Assembly (NCBI GenBank): GCA_023417315.1
Contig: JAEZFW010000005.1
Location: forward strand, 1 to 61,453
Origin: Pseudomonadota bacterium
Lineage (GTDB): Bacteria > Pseudomonadota > Gammaproteobacteria > Steroidobacterales > Steroidobacteraceae
Direction of reading: 5' to 3'
Length of the DNA stretch: 61,453 bases
Shown here: positions 8,991-17,315 of the stretch, in pieces
Layout: each line of letters opens with the position of its first letter
How positions within the stretch are numbered: the stretch's first letter is position 1
Made by a program: the position numbers and the translations under genes
Notes under the pieces: generated by a model
What the model was told of the DNA's origin: nothing
The model's database searches: none
The model's input: the letters and a program-made list of their open reading frames with translations, nothing else

Positions 8991-9473
8991 TCAGACATCA
9001 TCCGTCTTGCCATTTGGCTTGTCCTTCGGTGGCGCGAACGCGGCGAGCATCGATTCCTGCATGCGCGCCCAGAGCTCGATATTTTGACGCGTGAGCTCAG
9101 ACATCGCACCGAGTGGCCCCGCCGTCATCATGCGGGCGAGCTGCGCGTGCACGGCCTCTTGCTGATGCATGAACGTTTCGACGCTCTTCTCGAGGTAGGT
9201 GCTGAAGAAACCTTGCATCGAATTGCCATAGAAGCGAATCAGCGCTTCCAGGAACGAAGTCGACATGATCGGGCGACCGCCCTGCTCCTGATCCGCGATC
9301 ACTTGCAGAAGGATCAAGCGAGTGATGTCTTCGTTCGTCTTGTCTTCGATGACTTTGATGCGCTCGCCAGCGATGATCATCGTGCGAACGTCGTCCAACG
9401 TAATATGGCGACTCTGGGAGGCATCATAGAGCCGGCGATTGGCGTACTTCTTGATAACGCGTTCGTTGCTCAT
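8991..9473 (-). CDS. phaR: Polyhydroxyalkanoate synthesis repressor PhaR
   Basis: A DNA- and PHA-binding regulator that senses free polymer surface and represses phasin and PHA genes. From the ATG at 9473 the protein has 160 residues. It begins with the strongly conserved PhaR DNA-binding domain (VIKKYANRRLYDASQSRHITLDDV, then the GERIKVIEDKTNEDITR segment). The following PHB-accumulation-regulatory part contains TRLILLQVIADQEQ and a long helical tail. The frame is open to 9623, but that extension has no family resemblance. It is divergent from phaE-phaC, with a 178-base shared control region. That arrangement is consistent with autoregulation and control of phaEC. Confidence 0.92.
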   Translation of the reverse strand: MSNERVIKKYANRRLYDASQSRHITLDDVRTMIIAGERIKVIEDKTNEDITRLILLQVIADQEQGGRPIMSTSFLEALIRFYGNSMQGFFSTYLEKSVETFMHQQEAVHAQLARMMTAGPLGAMSELTRQNIELWARMQESMLAAFAPPKDKPNGKTDDV

Positions 9474-9651
9474 AAGGGGAGAAGCGATGCTGTGGGCGCC
9501 GAGATCCGCTTCGGATACGGACGCGCTGTGGAAGGCGCTCACGCGCGCCGGACCGGATGGGGCCCGCTCGCGCGCCAATGCATGCGCGGGTACTCTAGCG
9601 GCCTGAATTTGGCAGTGCAACATAGGAAGCCAACTCGGCTTAGACGCGACG
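9474..9651. promoter_or_regulatory. Divergent phaR / phaEC control region
   Basis: This 178-base gap separates the divergent phaR and phaE starts and must carry both promoters. A TTGGCA followed by TGCAACA lies at about 9608-9621, ahead of phaE. PhaR sites in other bacteria are TGC-rich, so this is a candidate operator, but no convincing -10 box is visible. Confidence 0.35.
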
Positions 9652-10401
9652 ATGAGTGAGGCGGGCGGTACCCACGAGAACTGGGCGCAGGCGTGGATCG
9701 ATCAGCAACGCGAGAAATTGCGCGAAAGTGCGGCGGGTGCCGGCGGAGGCCCCCGAGCTGAGAGCGCCTCGGACAGTCTTTCGAGCGCATGGGCTCAGCT
9801 TGGCACCGATCTATTTGCGGGTTATGACAAGGTGCTGCGCGGAGCCTTTCCCCAAGGCATACCCCTAGGGTGGGCGAGGGAACACGAGCAAGAGTGGCGG
9901 GATCTCGCCGCGGCGCATGCCGAGTATCAGAAGGTGCAGGCCGAGGTGCTCGTGACACTCGCGCGTGTGCAGGCGGCAGCACTTGATCGTGTCGAGCACT
10001 TGATCCGCGAGCGAGCTCGGCAAAACCAGCCCTTCGCACATGTTCGCGAGCTGTACGACGCGTGGATCGAGTGCGGTGAGCAAACGTATGCAACGGTTGC
10101 ACGCTCAGACGAGTACAGCCGACTCCAGGCGATGCTTGCCAACGCCGGCATTCGGCTCCGAACGCAGCAGCAGAAGCTGATCGAACGCACCCTCAAGCAG
10201 TTCGACTTGCCCACCCGAGCGGAGTTGAACAGCATGCAGCGCGAGTTGCGCGAGTTACGAGAGCGGCTCGGGCAGCTTCAGCCGCGGCGACTGCAGCGAG
10301 CGCAGTCGAGCGCGCCGAAACCTCGTGCAGACGCTTTGCGGAAGGCCCGACAGAAGAACAAGAGCACGGCCAGGACAAAAAAGCGACGGATGCGCACATG
10401 A
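9652..10401 (+). CDS. phaE: Class III PHA synthase subunit PhaE, with a basic tail
   Basis: Non-catalytic partner of PhaC in class III PHA synthase; it activates polymerisation at the granule surface. The 249-residue protein starts with the typical WAQAWIDQQREKL and is helical throughout. The central block NQPFAHVRELYDAWIECGEQ with Y…S is the PhaE signature. It is shorter than the roughly 350-residue Allochromatium type. The last 45 or so residues, following a predicted coiled coil (MQRELRELRERLGQL), are very rich in Lys, Arg and Ala (KARQKNKSTARTKKRRMRT). This resembles the nucleoid-binding tails of PhaF or PhaM. It overlaps phaC by ATGA at 10398-10401. Confidence 0.88.
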   Translation: MSEAGGTHENWAQAWIDQQREKLRESAAGAGGGPRAESASDSLSSAWAQLGTDLFAGYDKVLRGAFPQGIPLGWAREHEQEWRDLAAAHAEYQKVQAEVLVTLARVQAAALDRVEHLIRERARQNQPFAHVRELYDAWIECGEQTYATVARSDEYSRLQAMLANAGIRLRTQQQKLIERTLKQFDLPTRAELNSMQRELRELRERLGQLQPRRLQRAQSSAPKPRADALRKARQKNKSTARTKKRRMRT

Positions 10402-11492
10402 GCGAGGCGACGGGTCCTGAGTTCTTGGTCAAGCAGATGACCGAGTGGCTGCGCCATCTCGAGAATGGCGCGCGAGCGCTCGCACAGGTAGGAGAGCCGG
10501 AGGTCGGTTGCTCAGACAAAGACGAGATTTATCGCGAGGACAAGCTCGCGCTGTATCGATACCGGCCGCTCGACAAGACCGTTTCGGCTGGCGTGCGCGC
10601 GCCGGTCCTCATCTGCTACGCCTTGGTCAATCGCCCCTACATGATGGACCTTCAGCCCGATCGCTCGTTGATCCGGGGCTTACTTGCGCATGGCATCGAC
10701 GTGTATCTGATCGATTGGGGTTATCCGGATGGCGCCGATCGCTATCTGGAGGTGAAGGACTACGTCCTGCGTTATTTGCCGAACTGTGTGGAAGCCGTGT
10801 GCGCCGATTCCGGTCAAGCCCAGGTGAACCTGCTCGGTGTGTGCCAGGGTGGAACGCTGACTCTGTGCCTTGCGGCTCTCGAGCGAAACCGGATACGAAA
10901 TCTGATCACGATGGTCACGCCTGTAGATTTCCGCACGCCGGACAACCTGCTCACGAAGTGGAGCGACGGAATCGACATCGATGCTCTCGTCGATACCATC
11001 GGCAATATCCCCGGCGAGATGCTGAACGCTACCTTTCTCGCGCTCATGCCGTATCGGCTCCTCAGTCAAAAGTACGTCGCGATTCTCGATCGGCCGTCCG
11101 ATCCGGCTTCGCTCGAAAACTTCCTGCGGATGGAAAAATGGATCTTCGATAGTCCGGATCAGCCTGCGCAGATGTACCGGCAGTTCATGAATTGGTTCGT
11201 GAAGGAAAATCGGCTAGCCGCGGGGTCGCTCGAGCTCGGAGGTCGGCAGGTCCAACTATCGAACGTGAAGGTGCCGGTGCTGAATATCTATGCCGGCCGC
11301 GACCACCTCGTACCGCCTTCGGCAGCGCGTGCGTTGGGTGCGCTGGTCGGCACGCGCGATTACACCGAGCATGTGTTCGACGGCGGCCACATCGGGATCT
11401 ATGTCAGCGCTGCGGCGCAACGCGAGATCCCCCCGCTCATCGCCGACTGGCTTCGCGCCCGCGATGTGCGGGCGTACCGCGTGAGGGGCTAA
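10398..11492 (+). CDS. phaC: Class III poly(3-hydroxyalkanoate) synthase, catalytic subunit PhaC
   Basis: Polymerises (R)-3-hydroxyacyl-CoA into PHA at the granule. The 364-residue alpha/beta-hydrolase has the lipase-like box GVCQGG with nucleophile Cys149, Asp302 in AGRDHLVPP and His331 in DGGHIGIYV. By my count these are the same numbers as the catalytic triad of the Allochromatium vinosum class III enzyme. The length is also that of class III rather than the roughly 590 residues of class I. It overlaps phaE and is presumably cotranslated. The stop codon lies in the left arm of element C. Confidence 0.95.
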   Translation: MSEATGPEFLVKQMTEWLRHLENGARALAQVGEPEVGCSDKDEIYREDKLALYRYRPLDKTVSAGVRAPVLICYALVNRPYMMDLQPDRSLIRGLLAHGIDVYLIDWGYPDGADRYLEVKDYVLRYLPNCVEAVCADSGQAQVNLLGVCQGGTLTLCLAALERNRIRNLITMVTPVDFRTPDNLLTKWSDGIDIDALVDTIGNIPGEMLNATFLALMPYRLLSQKYVAILDRPSDPASLENFLRMEKWIFDSPDQPAQMYRQFMNWFVKENRLAAGSLELGGRQVQLSNVKVPVLNIYAGRDHLVPPSAARALGALVGTRDYTEHVFDGGHIGIYVSAAAQREIPPLIADWLRARDVRAYRVRG

Positions 11493-11631
11493 TGAGCAGG
11501 GGGTGGTCAGAACGCGCGCAGCTACTCATAACTAGCGACGCGGTCCAGAGACCGTTTTGACACTCGACGGCAAAAACGAGCCGCCTTAATCTGTCGCCTT
11601 TCACGATCCCCCACCCCCTAGTCACCACCCG
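11481..11631. repeat. Paired inverted element C (G-rich unit about GGGGGTGGTGA)
   Basis: The left arm, 11481-11513, is G-rich with GGGGGTGGTCAGAAC. The right arm, 11604-11631, contains CCCCCACCCCCTAGTCACCACCC in two stretches and is its approximate complement. The spacer is about 90 bases. The phaC stop is inside the left arm, and cysK starts 9 bases beyond the right arm. Confidence 0.6.
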
Positions 11632-11639
11632 TTTCAGTC

Positions 11640-12584
11640 ATGATCTACGACAGCATTCTCGGCACGATCGGTCGCACGCCCATCGTGCGCATCAACCGCC
11701 TGGCGCCCGCGCACACGACCATGTACGTGAAGTGCGAGTTCTTCAATCCGCTGTCCTCGGTCAAGGATCGACTTGCGATCGCAATCATCGAGGACGCGGA
11801 GCGGCGCGGCACCTTGAAACCGGGACAGACAGTCGTGGAAGCGACCTCAGGCAACACGGGCATCGCTCTCGCGATGGTCTGCGCCGCGAAGGGTTACCCA
11901 TTCGTTGCCTGCATGGTGGAGACGTTCTCGGTCGAGCGCCGCAAGATCATGCGCATGCTCGGCGCCAAGGTCATCCTGACTCCGGCCGCTGAACGCGGCA
12001 CCGGGATGGTCCGCAAAGCCGAGGAGCTGGCGAAAAAGAATGGCTGGTTCCTGGCGCGTCAATTCGACAATCAAGCTAATCCGGAATATCACCGAAATAC
12101 GACTGGGCCTGAGATTCTCAGCGACTTCGCAGGCAAGCGCTTGGATTTCTGGGTGACGGGCTGGGGCACAGGCGGCACGCTCACCGGCGCAGGCGAGATG
12201 ATCAAGAAAGCGCGTCCAGAGACCAAAGTGATCGTGGCTGAGCCTGCGAGTGCATCGCTTTTGACCGGTGCCGAATTCAAGCCGCACAAGATTCAGGGCT
12301 GGACGCCTGATTTCGTGCCGACCGTGCTGAATCGCGAGGTGGCCGACGAGATCCTGCAGGTGAAGGACGAGGAGGCCATCGAAAACTCGCGTGCACTGGC
12401 AAGCAAGGAAGGCATCTTCTGCGGCATCTCGTCCGGTGCGACGTTCGCCGCGGCGCTGAAGGTCGCACAAAAGGCGCCTCAGGGCTCCGTCATCCTCGCG
12501 ATGCTTCCCGATACGGGCGAGCGCTACTTGACGACCGCATTGTTTGAAGGTGTCAATGACGCATCGGACGCAGAGCCGATGTAA
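11640..12584 (+). CDS. cysK: Cysteine synthase A (O-acetylserine sulfhydrylase)
   Basis: PLP enzyme making cysteine from O-acetylserine and sulfide. In 314 residues it shows the PLP Lys42 in NPLSSVKDR, the substrate loop TSGNTG, the glycine-rich phosphate loop GTGGTLTGAG and the C-terminal GISSGA motif with LPDTGERY. The length is normal for CysK/CysM. The N-terminal SILGTIGRTPIVRI is CysK-like. No serine acetyltransferase gene is adjacent. The ATG at 11640 follows closely on a repeat arm with no clear Shine-Dalgarno sequence. Confidence 0.92.
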   Translation: MIYDSILGTIGRTPIVRINRLAPAHTTMYVKCEFFNPLSSVKDRLAIAIIEDAERRGTLKPGQTVVEATSGNTGIALAMVCAAKGYPFVACMVETFSVERRKIMRMLGAKVILTPAAERGTGMVRKAEELAKKNGWFLARQFDNQANPEYHRNTTGPEILSDFAGKRLDFWVTGWGTGGTLTGAGEMIKKARPETKVIVAEPASASLLTGAEFKPHKIQGWTPDFVPTVLNREVADEILQVKDEEAIENSRALASKEGIFCGISSGATFAAALKVAQKAPQGSVILAMLPDTGERYLTTALFEGVNDASDAEPM

Positions 12585-12732
12585 GAATCGGACCTAAAGC
12601 GCATTTTCACGATTCTTTGCTGGATTTGGCGGGCGTACCCGGTACGTTGCCTGTCTTGCGATTGCGTGCGCACGCGTTGCGCTCGAGCCATCCTGCTCGA
12701 GATCGCTCTCTCAGTTGTCTCTCGGTGTAATA

Positions 12733-13836
12733 GTGTCTGAACATGTGAATCGCCGCGGTCTGGCCCTCGGTTTCGCGGCGCTCGTCGTGGTCGCTGCCGT
12801 GTTGTGGTTGTGGTGGGGTGCCGATGCGAAAGGCTCCGCATCTGCCGATCGGACTCGCCCGGTCCGCGCGACCGCCGTCGCCGTCGCTCAGCCCCAAATC
12901 AAGCCGTTCGCTCAAGAGGTCGAAGCGCTCGGAACGGTGCGGGCGAACGAATCCGTCGACATCACTGCGAAGATCGCGGATCGAGTGGCCGCGATCCATT
13001 TCAAAGAAGGTCAGCACGTTCGCAAAGGCGAGCTCCTTGTCGAGCTCGACAGCGCCGAAGCTCGAGCGGACTTGGCTGCAGCCGAGGCTGCGCTCACCGA
13101 TAGTCGCAGCCAGTTCAAGCGCAGCCAGGAGCTGTACCAAACGCGTGCGTTGTCGGAGGCACAGCTGGATCAGCTGAAGGCCACCATGCTCGCGAATGAA
13201 GCGCGCGCCGCGGCAGCACGCTCGCGTGTCAACGATCGAATGATAGCGGCGCCGTTCGCCGGTCGAGTCGGTCTTCGGAACGTGAGCCTCGGCGGACTGG
13301 TGAATCCAGGTCAGGTGATCACGACGTTGGATGACTTGAGCGTCATCAAGCTCGACTTCGCCGTGCCGGAAATCTTTCTGTCGTTGCTCAAACCGGAGCT
13401 TCCGGTCGCGGCAAGCAGCGGTGCGTATCCGGGCAATACATTCGCTGGCCGCGTCGTGAGCATCGGCACGCGCGTGGATCCGACCACACGCTCAGTCACC
13501 ATTCGAGCGTTGATCGACAATCGGGATCATCGCCTGCGTCCCGGAATGTTCATGACGGTTAAGCTCGTGCGTGCCGAGCGCGAGGCTTTGATGATTCCCG
13601 AACGCGCGATCGTGCCAGAAGACACGCGGCACTACGTGTACACCGTTGAGGACGGCGTTGCGCGTAAGCGCGAAGTCGTTCTGGGTCGCCGCCGTCCGGG
13701 CGAAGTCGAGGTGCTGGAAGGGGTCACACCCGAGGATCGCATCATCATCGATGGCACTCTCAACGTGCGCGATGGCGAGCCTGTGCGTCTGCAAGCGGAT
13801 GTCGCGCAGCCAAGCACAACGAGCGCGCCGACATGA
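12733..13836 (+). CDS. RND efflux periplasmic adaptor (membrane fusion protein)
   Basis: Links an inner-membrane RND pump to an outer-membrane channel. An N-terminal membrane anchor (GLALGFAALVVVAAVLWLWW) precedes a barrel-sandwich half-motif (VEALGTVRANESVDITAKI). A short alpha-helical hairpin follows (residues about 95-150), then the second half-motif APFAGRVGLRNVSLGGLVNPG and beta-barrel and membrane-proximal domains (PERAIVPEDTRHYVYTV). I place the start at the GTG at 12733; a GTG at 12745 and a TTG at 12715 are alternatives, and none has a strong ribosome site. It overlaps the pump gene by ATGA. No outer-membrane factor gene is nearby, so TolC must come from elsewhere. Confidence 0.85.
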   Translation: MSEHVNRRGLALGFAALVVVAAVLWLWWGADAKGSASADRTRPVRATAVAVAQPQIKPFAQEVEALGTVRANESVDITAKIADRVAAIHFKEGQHVRKGELLVELDSAEARADLAAAEAALTDSRSQFKRSQELYQTRALSEAQLDQLKATMLANEARAAAARSRVNDRMIAAPFAGRVGLRNVSLGGLVNPGQVITTLDDLSVIKLDFAVPEIFLSLLKPELPVAASSGAYPGNTFAGRVVSIGTRVDPTTRSVTIRALIDNRDHRLRPGMFMTVKLVRAEREALMIPERAIVPEDTRHYVYTVEDGVARKREVVLGRRRPGEVEVLEGVTPEDRIIIDGTLNVRDGEPVRLQADVAQPSTTSAPT

Positions 13837-16800
13837 TTCTCTCCGACGTCTCCGTCCGTCGCCCCGTCTTCGCAATGGTCGTGAGCTTGTTGCTCACGAT
13901 CATCGGCTTGATGGCGGCGGCGCGGCTCTCAGTTCGCGAGCTGCCGAACGTTCAGCCGCCCGTCGTGAGCATCGACACGATCTATCGCGGTGCCTCGGCG
14001 GATGTCGTCGAATCGAAGATCACGCAAGTGATCGAGAACCGTATTGCCGGTCTCGAGGGCATCGAGAAGATGACTTCGTCTAGCCAGGACGAGCGCTCGC
14101 GCGTGACAGTCGAGTTCAGCCTGGATCGGGACATCGATAGCGCGGCGAACGATATTCGGGATCGCGTCGCGCGCGTCATCAACGATCTGCCGGAAGAAGC
14201 CGAGCCGCCCGAGATCGCGAAGGTCGATACGACGGCCGAGCCGGTCATATGGCTCAACGTGTCCAGCGATCGGCGTACGTCTCTGGAGCTTTCTGATTAC
14301 GCGGATCGCTATCTCGTCGATCGCTTTTCGGTCGTGAGCGGAGTTGCGCAAGTGCGTATCGGCGGCGAGCGGCGTTATGCGATGCGAGTTTGGCTCGACC
14401 GCGAGGCACTGGCGGCTCGGCAGCTCACGGTTCAGGACGTCGAGAGTGCGTTGCGCGCCGAGAACGTCGAGCTGCCTGCCGGCCGCATCGAGTCGATCGA
14501 TCGCGAATTCACCGTGCGTACCGATACTGGCCTGCGCACCCAAACCGACTTTCGCCAGCTCGTGGTAGGTCGCGGTGCCGGTGGCTACTTGGTTCGCCTG
14601 GCGGAGGTCGCGGATGTCGAGCTCGCGGCGGAAGATCTGCGCACGATCTCGCGTACCGACGCCCAACCGGGTATCAGTCTCGGCATCGTGCCGCAATCCA
14701 CCGCCAACGTGCTCGAGGTTTCCAAGGGTGTGCAAGCGGAGCTTGAGCGCGTTCGAGAGACGTTGCCGGAAGACATGCGTCTCGATGTCAACGTCGATGA
14801 TTCCGTGTTCGTGAGCGAGTCGATCTACGAGGTCGAGCATGCTCTCGTCGTCGCATTGATTCTCGTGCTGGTCGTCATCTATCTGTTTCTGGGCACCGTT
14901 CGGGCAACGATCATTCCCGCGCTCACAATCCCGGTTTCGATCATCGCCGCAAGCATCGTCATGGCGATCGCGGGGTTCTCGATCAACGTGCTCACGCTGC
15001 TCGGGGCCGTGCTCGCCATCGGGCTCGTCGTAGACGATGCGATCGTGGTGCTCGAGAACATCGTGCGACGCATCGAGCTCGGCGAACCACCGCTCTTGGC
15101 GGCGGTCGACGGAAGTCGCGAGATCGGCTTTGCCGTCATCGCGACCACGCTCGTTCTCATTGCTGTCTTTCTGCCGATCTCGTTCATCCCGGGCAACGTT
15201 GGGCGCCTGTTCGGAGAGTTTGGAATCTCGATCGCGGCCGCCATCGCCGTGTCCGCGCTCATTTCTCTCACCCTCGTACCGATGATGTGCTCGAAGGTCT
15301 TCGCGCGCGGCATCATTCGCGGTCGAGTCGCAGACGCCGTCGATCGGTTCTTTCGCTGGTTATCGCAGCTCTACGCGCGCTCTGTACGCGCGGCACTCGC
15401 CGCGCCTGCGATCGTGTTTGCAGCAGGCCTTGCAACGATCGCGCTCGCGATCGCCCTGTTTGCAGCGCTCCCGTCCGAGTATTCCCCGCCGGAGGATCGT
15501 CAGCGCGTATGGATCTCGGTCGTTGCGCCCGAGGGTGCGAGCCTTCAGTACGTCGATCAATATCTACGTCAAGTGGAAGCCGTCGTGCTCGAAGAAATGG
15601 AGCGCGGGAACGTTCGCCGAGTCCTCACGCGTGCGGGTGCGTTCGGCGGGGGAGGGGACGTCAATATCGGCCGCGTGTTCATGGTATTGAGCGGATGGGA
15701 CGAGCGCGACGAATCCGCTCAGCTGATCGCCGCTCGTCTGCGCGAGAGCCTTCAAGACTTACCTGTGCGCATCGTCGTCGGCACGCCGGGCGGTTTAGGT
15801 GTGCGGGGTGGAGGAGCTCCGGTACAAGTCGTGCTCGGCGGCGGCGACTATGGCGAGCTTGCGGCATGGCGCGACATTCTCGTCGCGAAGGCCGCTGAGA
15901 ATCCCGGTCTTACGAACATCGATTCGGACTTCTACACGCGTAAGCCACAGCTAAACGTTGCGGTGGATCGGGATCGATCCGCGGATCTGGGCGTTTCACT
16001 CACAGCGGTCGGGCGCACATTGGAAACGATGATGGGCTCACGCACGGTCACTACGTTCCTCGATCGCGGCGAGGAATACGACGTGATCTTGCAAGCGCGC
16101 GAGCAAGATCGTGCTTCGCCGAACGATCTGAACAACATCTACGTGCGTTCTGCGACGACGAACGCGCTCGTGCCGCTCTCGAGCCTCGTCACGATCTCGG
16201 AGACGGCGGGCCCGCGCGAGCTCAAGCGCTTCGATCGGCTGCGCTCGGTCACCATCTCGGCGCATCTCAATCCGAGCTATTCACTAGGCGAAGCCTTGAG
16301 CTATTTCGAAGAGCTCGTGCGTGCCGAGTTACCCTCGTATGCGCAGATCAACTACGACGGTGAATCGCGCGAGTTCAAGCGCTCGGGCAGTGCCCTCTAC
16401 GTCACCTTCTTGCTCGCGCTCGCGATCGTGTTTCTCGTGCTCGCCGCCCAGTTCGAGAGCTTCCGACATCCCATCATCATCATGATGACCGTGCCGCTTG
16501 CGGTCGCTGGCGCGCTATTGGGACTGTACGCCTCGGGCGGTTCGATCAACGTGTTCAGTCAGATCGGCTGCATCATGCTCATCGGACTTGCTGCGAAAAA
16601 CGGAATCCTCATCGTGGAATTCGCGAATCAGCTGCGCGATCGAGGTGTAGCGTTCATGGAAGCGGTCGTGGAAGCGTCTGCAATTCGGCTCCGGCCCGTG
16701 TTGATGACGAGCCTGTGTACGGTGTTCGGCGCCGTGCCGCTGCTGCTCGCGAGCGGCGCAGGTGCGGAAAGCCGCCGAGCCATTGGCTCGGTCGTCGTTT

Positions 16801-16940
16801 ATGGCGTGACCTTCTCTATGCTGCTCACGTTGTATGTCGTCCCTGTGGTCTATGCGGCGGTCGCACGCAATACGAAATCGCCGGAATACATCGCGAAGCT
16901 CATCGACTCGCTGCGAGCGAAGGCCTCAAATCCTGCCTGA
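13833..16940 (+). CDS. RND multidrug efflux transporter, HAE-1 family
   Basis: Inner-membrane proton-driven pump of the AcrB/MexF class. The 1035 residues have the usual duplicated plan: TM1 (FAMVVSLLLTIIGLMAA), a large periplasmic loop, TM2-6 with the proton-relay GLVVDDAIVVLENI (two adjacent Asp at about residue 400), a second loop, and TM8-12 with FVLAAQFESFRHPI and GLAAKNGILIVEFANQ. Length and motifs are intact, so it should be functional. It forms a two-gene operon with the adaptor. The substrate is unknown; no local regulator is present. Confidence 0.93.
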   Translation: MILSDVSVRRPVFAMVVSLLLTIIGLMAAARLSVRELPNVQPPVVSIDTIYRGASADVVESKITQVIENRIAGLEGIEKMTSSSQDERSRVTVEFSLDRDIDSAANDIRDRVARVINDLPEEAEPPEIAKVDTTAEPVIWLNVSSDRRTSLELSDYADRYLVDRFSVVSGVAQVRIGGERRYAMRVWLDREALAARQLTVQDVESALRAENVELPAGRIESIDREFTVRTDTGLRTQTDFRQLVVGRGAGGYLVRLAEVADVELAAEDLRTISRTDAQPGISLGIVPQSTANVLEVSKGVQAELERVRETLPEDMRLDVNVDDSVFVSESIYEVEHALVVALILVLVVIYLFLGTVRATIIPALTIPVSIIAASIVMAIAGFSINVLTLLGAVLAIGLVVDDAIVVLENIVRRIELGEPPLLAAVDGSREIGFAVIATTLVLIAVFLPISFIPGNVGRLFGEFGISIAAAIAVSALISLTLVPMMCSKVFARGIIRGRVADAVDRFFRWLSQLYARSVRAALAAPAIVFAAGLATIALAIALFAALPSEYSPPEDRQRVWISVVAPEGASLQYVDQYLRQVEAVVLEEMERGNVRRVLTRAGAFGGGGDVNIGRVFMVLSGWDERDESAQLIAARLRESLQDLPVRIVVGTPGGLGVRGGGAPVQVVLGGGDYGELAAWRDILVAKAAENPGLTNIDSDFYTRKPQLNVAVDRDRSADLGVSLTAVGRTLETMMGSRTVTTFLDRGEEYDVILQAREQDRASPNDLNNIYVRSATTNALVPLSSLVTISETAGPRELKRFDRLRSVTISAHLNPSYSLGEALSYFEELVRAELPSYAQINYDGESREFKRSGSALYVTFLLALAIVFLVLAAQFESFRHPIIIMMTVPLAVAGALLGLYASGGSINVFSQIGCIMLIGLAAKNGILIVEFANQLRDRGVAFMEAVVEASAIRLRPVLMTSLCTVFGAVPLLLASGAGAESRRAIGSVVVYGVTFSMLLTLYVVPVVYAAVARNTKSPEYIAKLIDSLRAKASNPA

Positions 16941-16943
16941 GCT

Positions 16944-17016
16944 CGTGATGGAGGTGACGCAACTGACGTAAGTGATGAAGGCATGACAGCCTACGTTGCA
17001 TCACCTTCATCACTCG
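16944..17016. repeat. Paired inverted element D (unit about GTGATGAAG)
   Basis: Left arm units GTGATGGAGGTGACG and GTGATGAAGG (16944-16987) face the right arm TCACCTTCATCAC (16991-17016). The strongest pairing joins 16944-16963 with 16994-17013. It starts four bases after the RND stop codon. Its right edge abuts the poly-A/T run of the next feature. Confidence 0.7.
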
Positions 17017-17017
17017 C

Positions 17018-17053
17018 AAAAAAAAGCCGGCGAGATGGGGATCATCGCCGGCT
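17018..17053 (-). terminator. Strong intrinsic terminator reading on the minus strand
   Basis: Read on the minus strand, a 9-base stem AGCCGGCGA (17053-17045) pairs with TCGCCGGCT (17033-17025) and is followed by eight T residues (17025-17018). This is a textbook Rho-independent terminator. No minus-strand protein gene ends here, so it points to an unannotated minus-strand transcript from 17054 upwards. Confidence 0.7.
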
Positions 17054-17200
17054 CGTCACTATCGCATTCGTTCCGAATGCGCTCGCAGGAGGACAGAAGA
17101 TTCGACTGCCTCCGGCGCGGAAGGTTCATTCTCTCTTGATAGTTGAGACGAGCTTAAGAATCGACGGGGTGAAGAGCCTCGACGAGGCGGTCCTGTGTAG
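17018..17200 (-). ncRNA. Candidate small RNA ending at the orphan terminator
   Basis: Upstream of the orphan minus-strand terminator lie two further hairpins. One is a perfect 8-base stem, CGCATTCG/CGAATGCG, with a 3-base loop (17063-17081). The other is a tight GCCTCG/CGAGGC stem (17176-17188). No convincing protein frame covers the stretch on either strand. Stacked hairpins ending in a U-rich terminator are typical of a bacterial sRNA. The 5' end and promoter are not visible, the boundary at 17200 is a guess, and I do not recognise a known RNA family. Confidence 0.4.
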
Positions 17201-17207
17201 GTAAATC

Positions 17208-17236
17208 TTGACATAGGACAGGGCTGTGGATAACTA
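17208..17236 (+). promoter_or_regulatory. Putative promoter for the M32 carboxypeptidase gene
   Basis: A consensus -35 TTGACA (17208-17213) is followed after about 15 bases by GATAAC (17229-17234), or after 17 bases by TAACTA. The -10 match is imperfect. It lies 80 bases upstream of the chosen ATG. A consensus DnaA-box 9-mer, TGTGGATAA (17225-17233), overlaps the -10; one such hit is expected by chance in a window of this size. Confidence 0.4.
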
Positions 17237-17315
17237 CGTCGAAGCAAGGCAGGCAAGCTAACAGAGCGAAGCCGGTAGAATGGTCCGCTTCGTGTCCGGC
17301 TCGCATCCACCCCCA

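Noticed and set aside
17025..17053. Terminator of the RND operon on the plus strand
   Set aside because: On the plus strand the A-run precedes the stem and no T-run follows; only the minus-strand reading is a proper terminator.
17225..17233. Perfect DnaA-box 9-mer TGTGGATAA as part of a replication origin
   Set aside because: It is alone; about one hit is expected by chance in 61 kb on two strands, and no dnaA, dnaN or AT-rich unwinding region is near.
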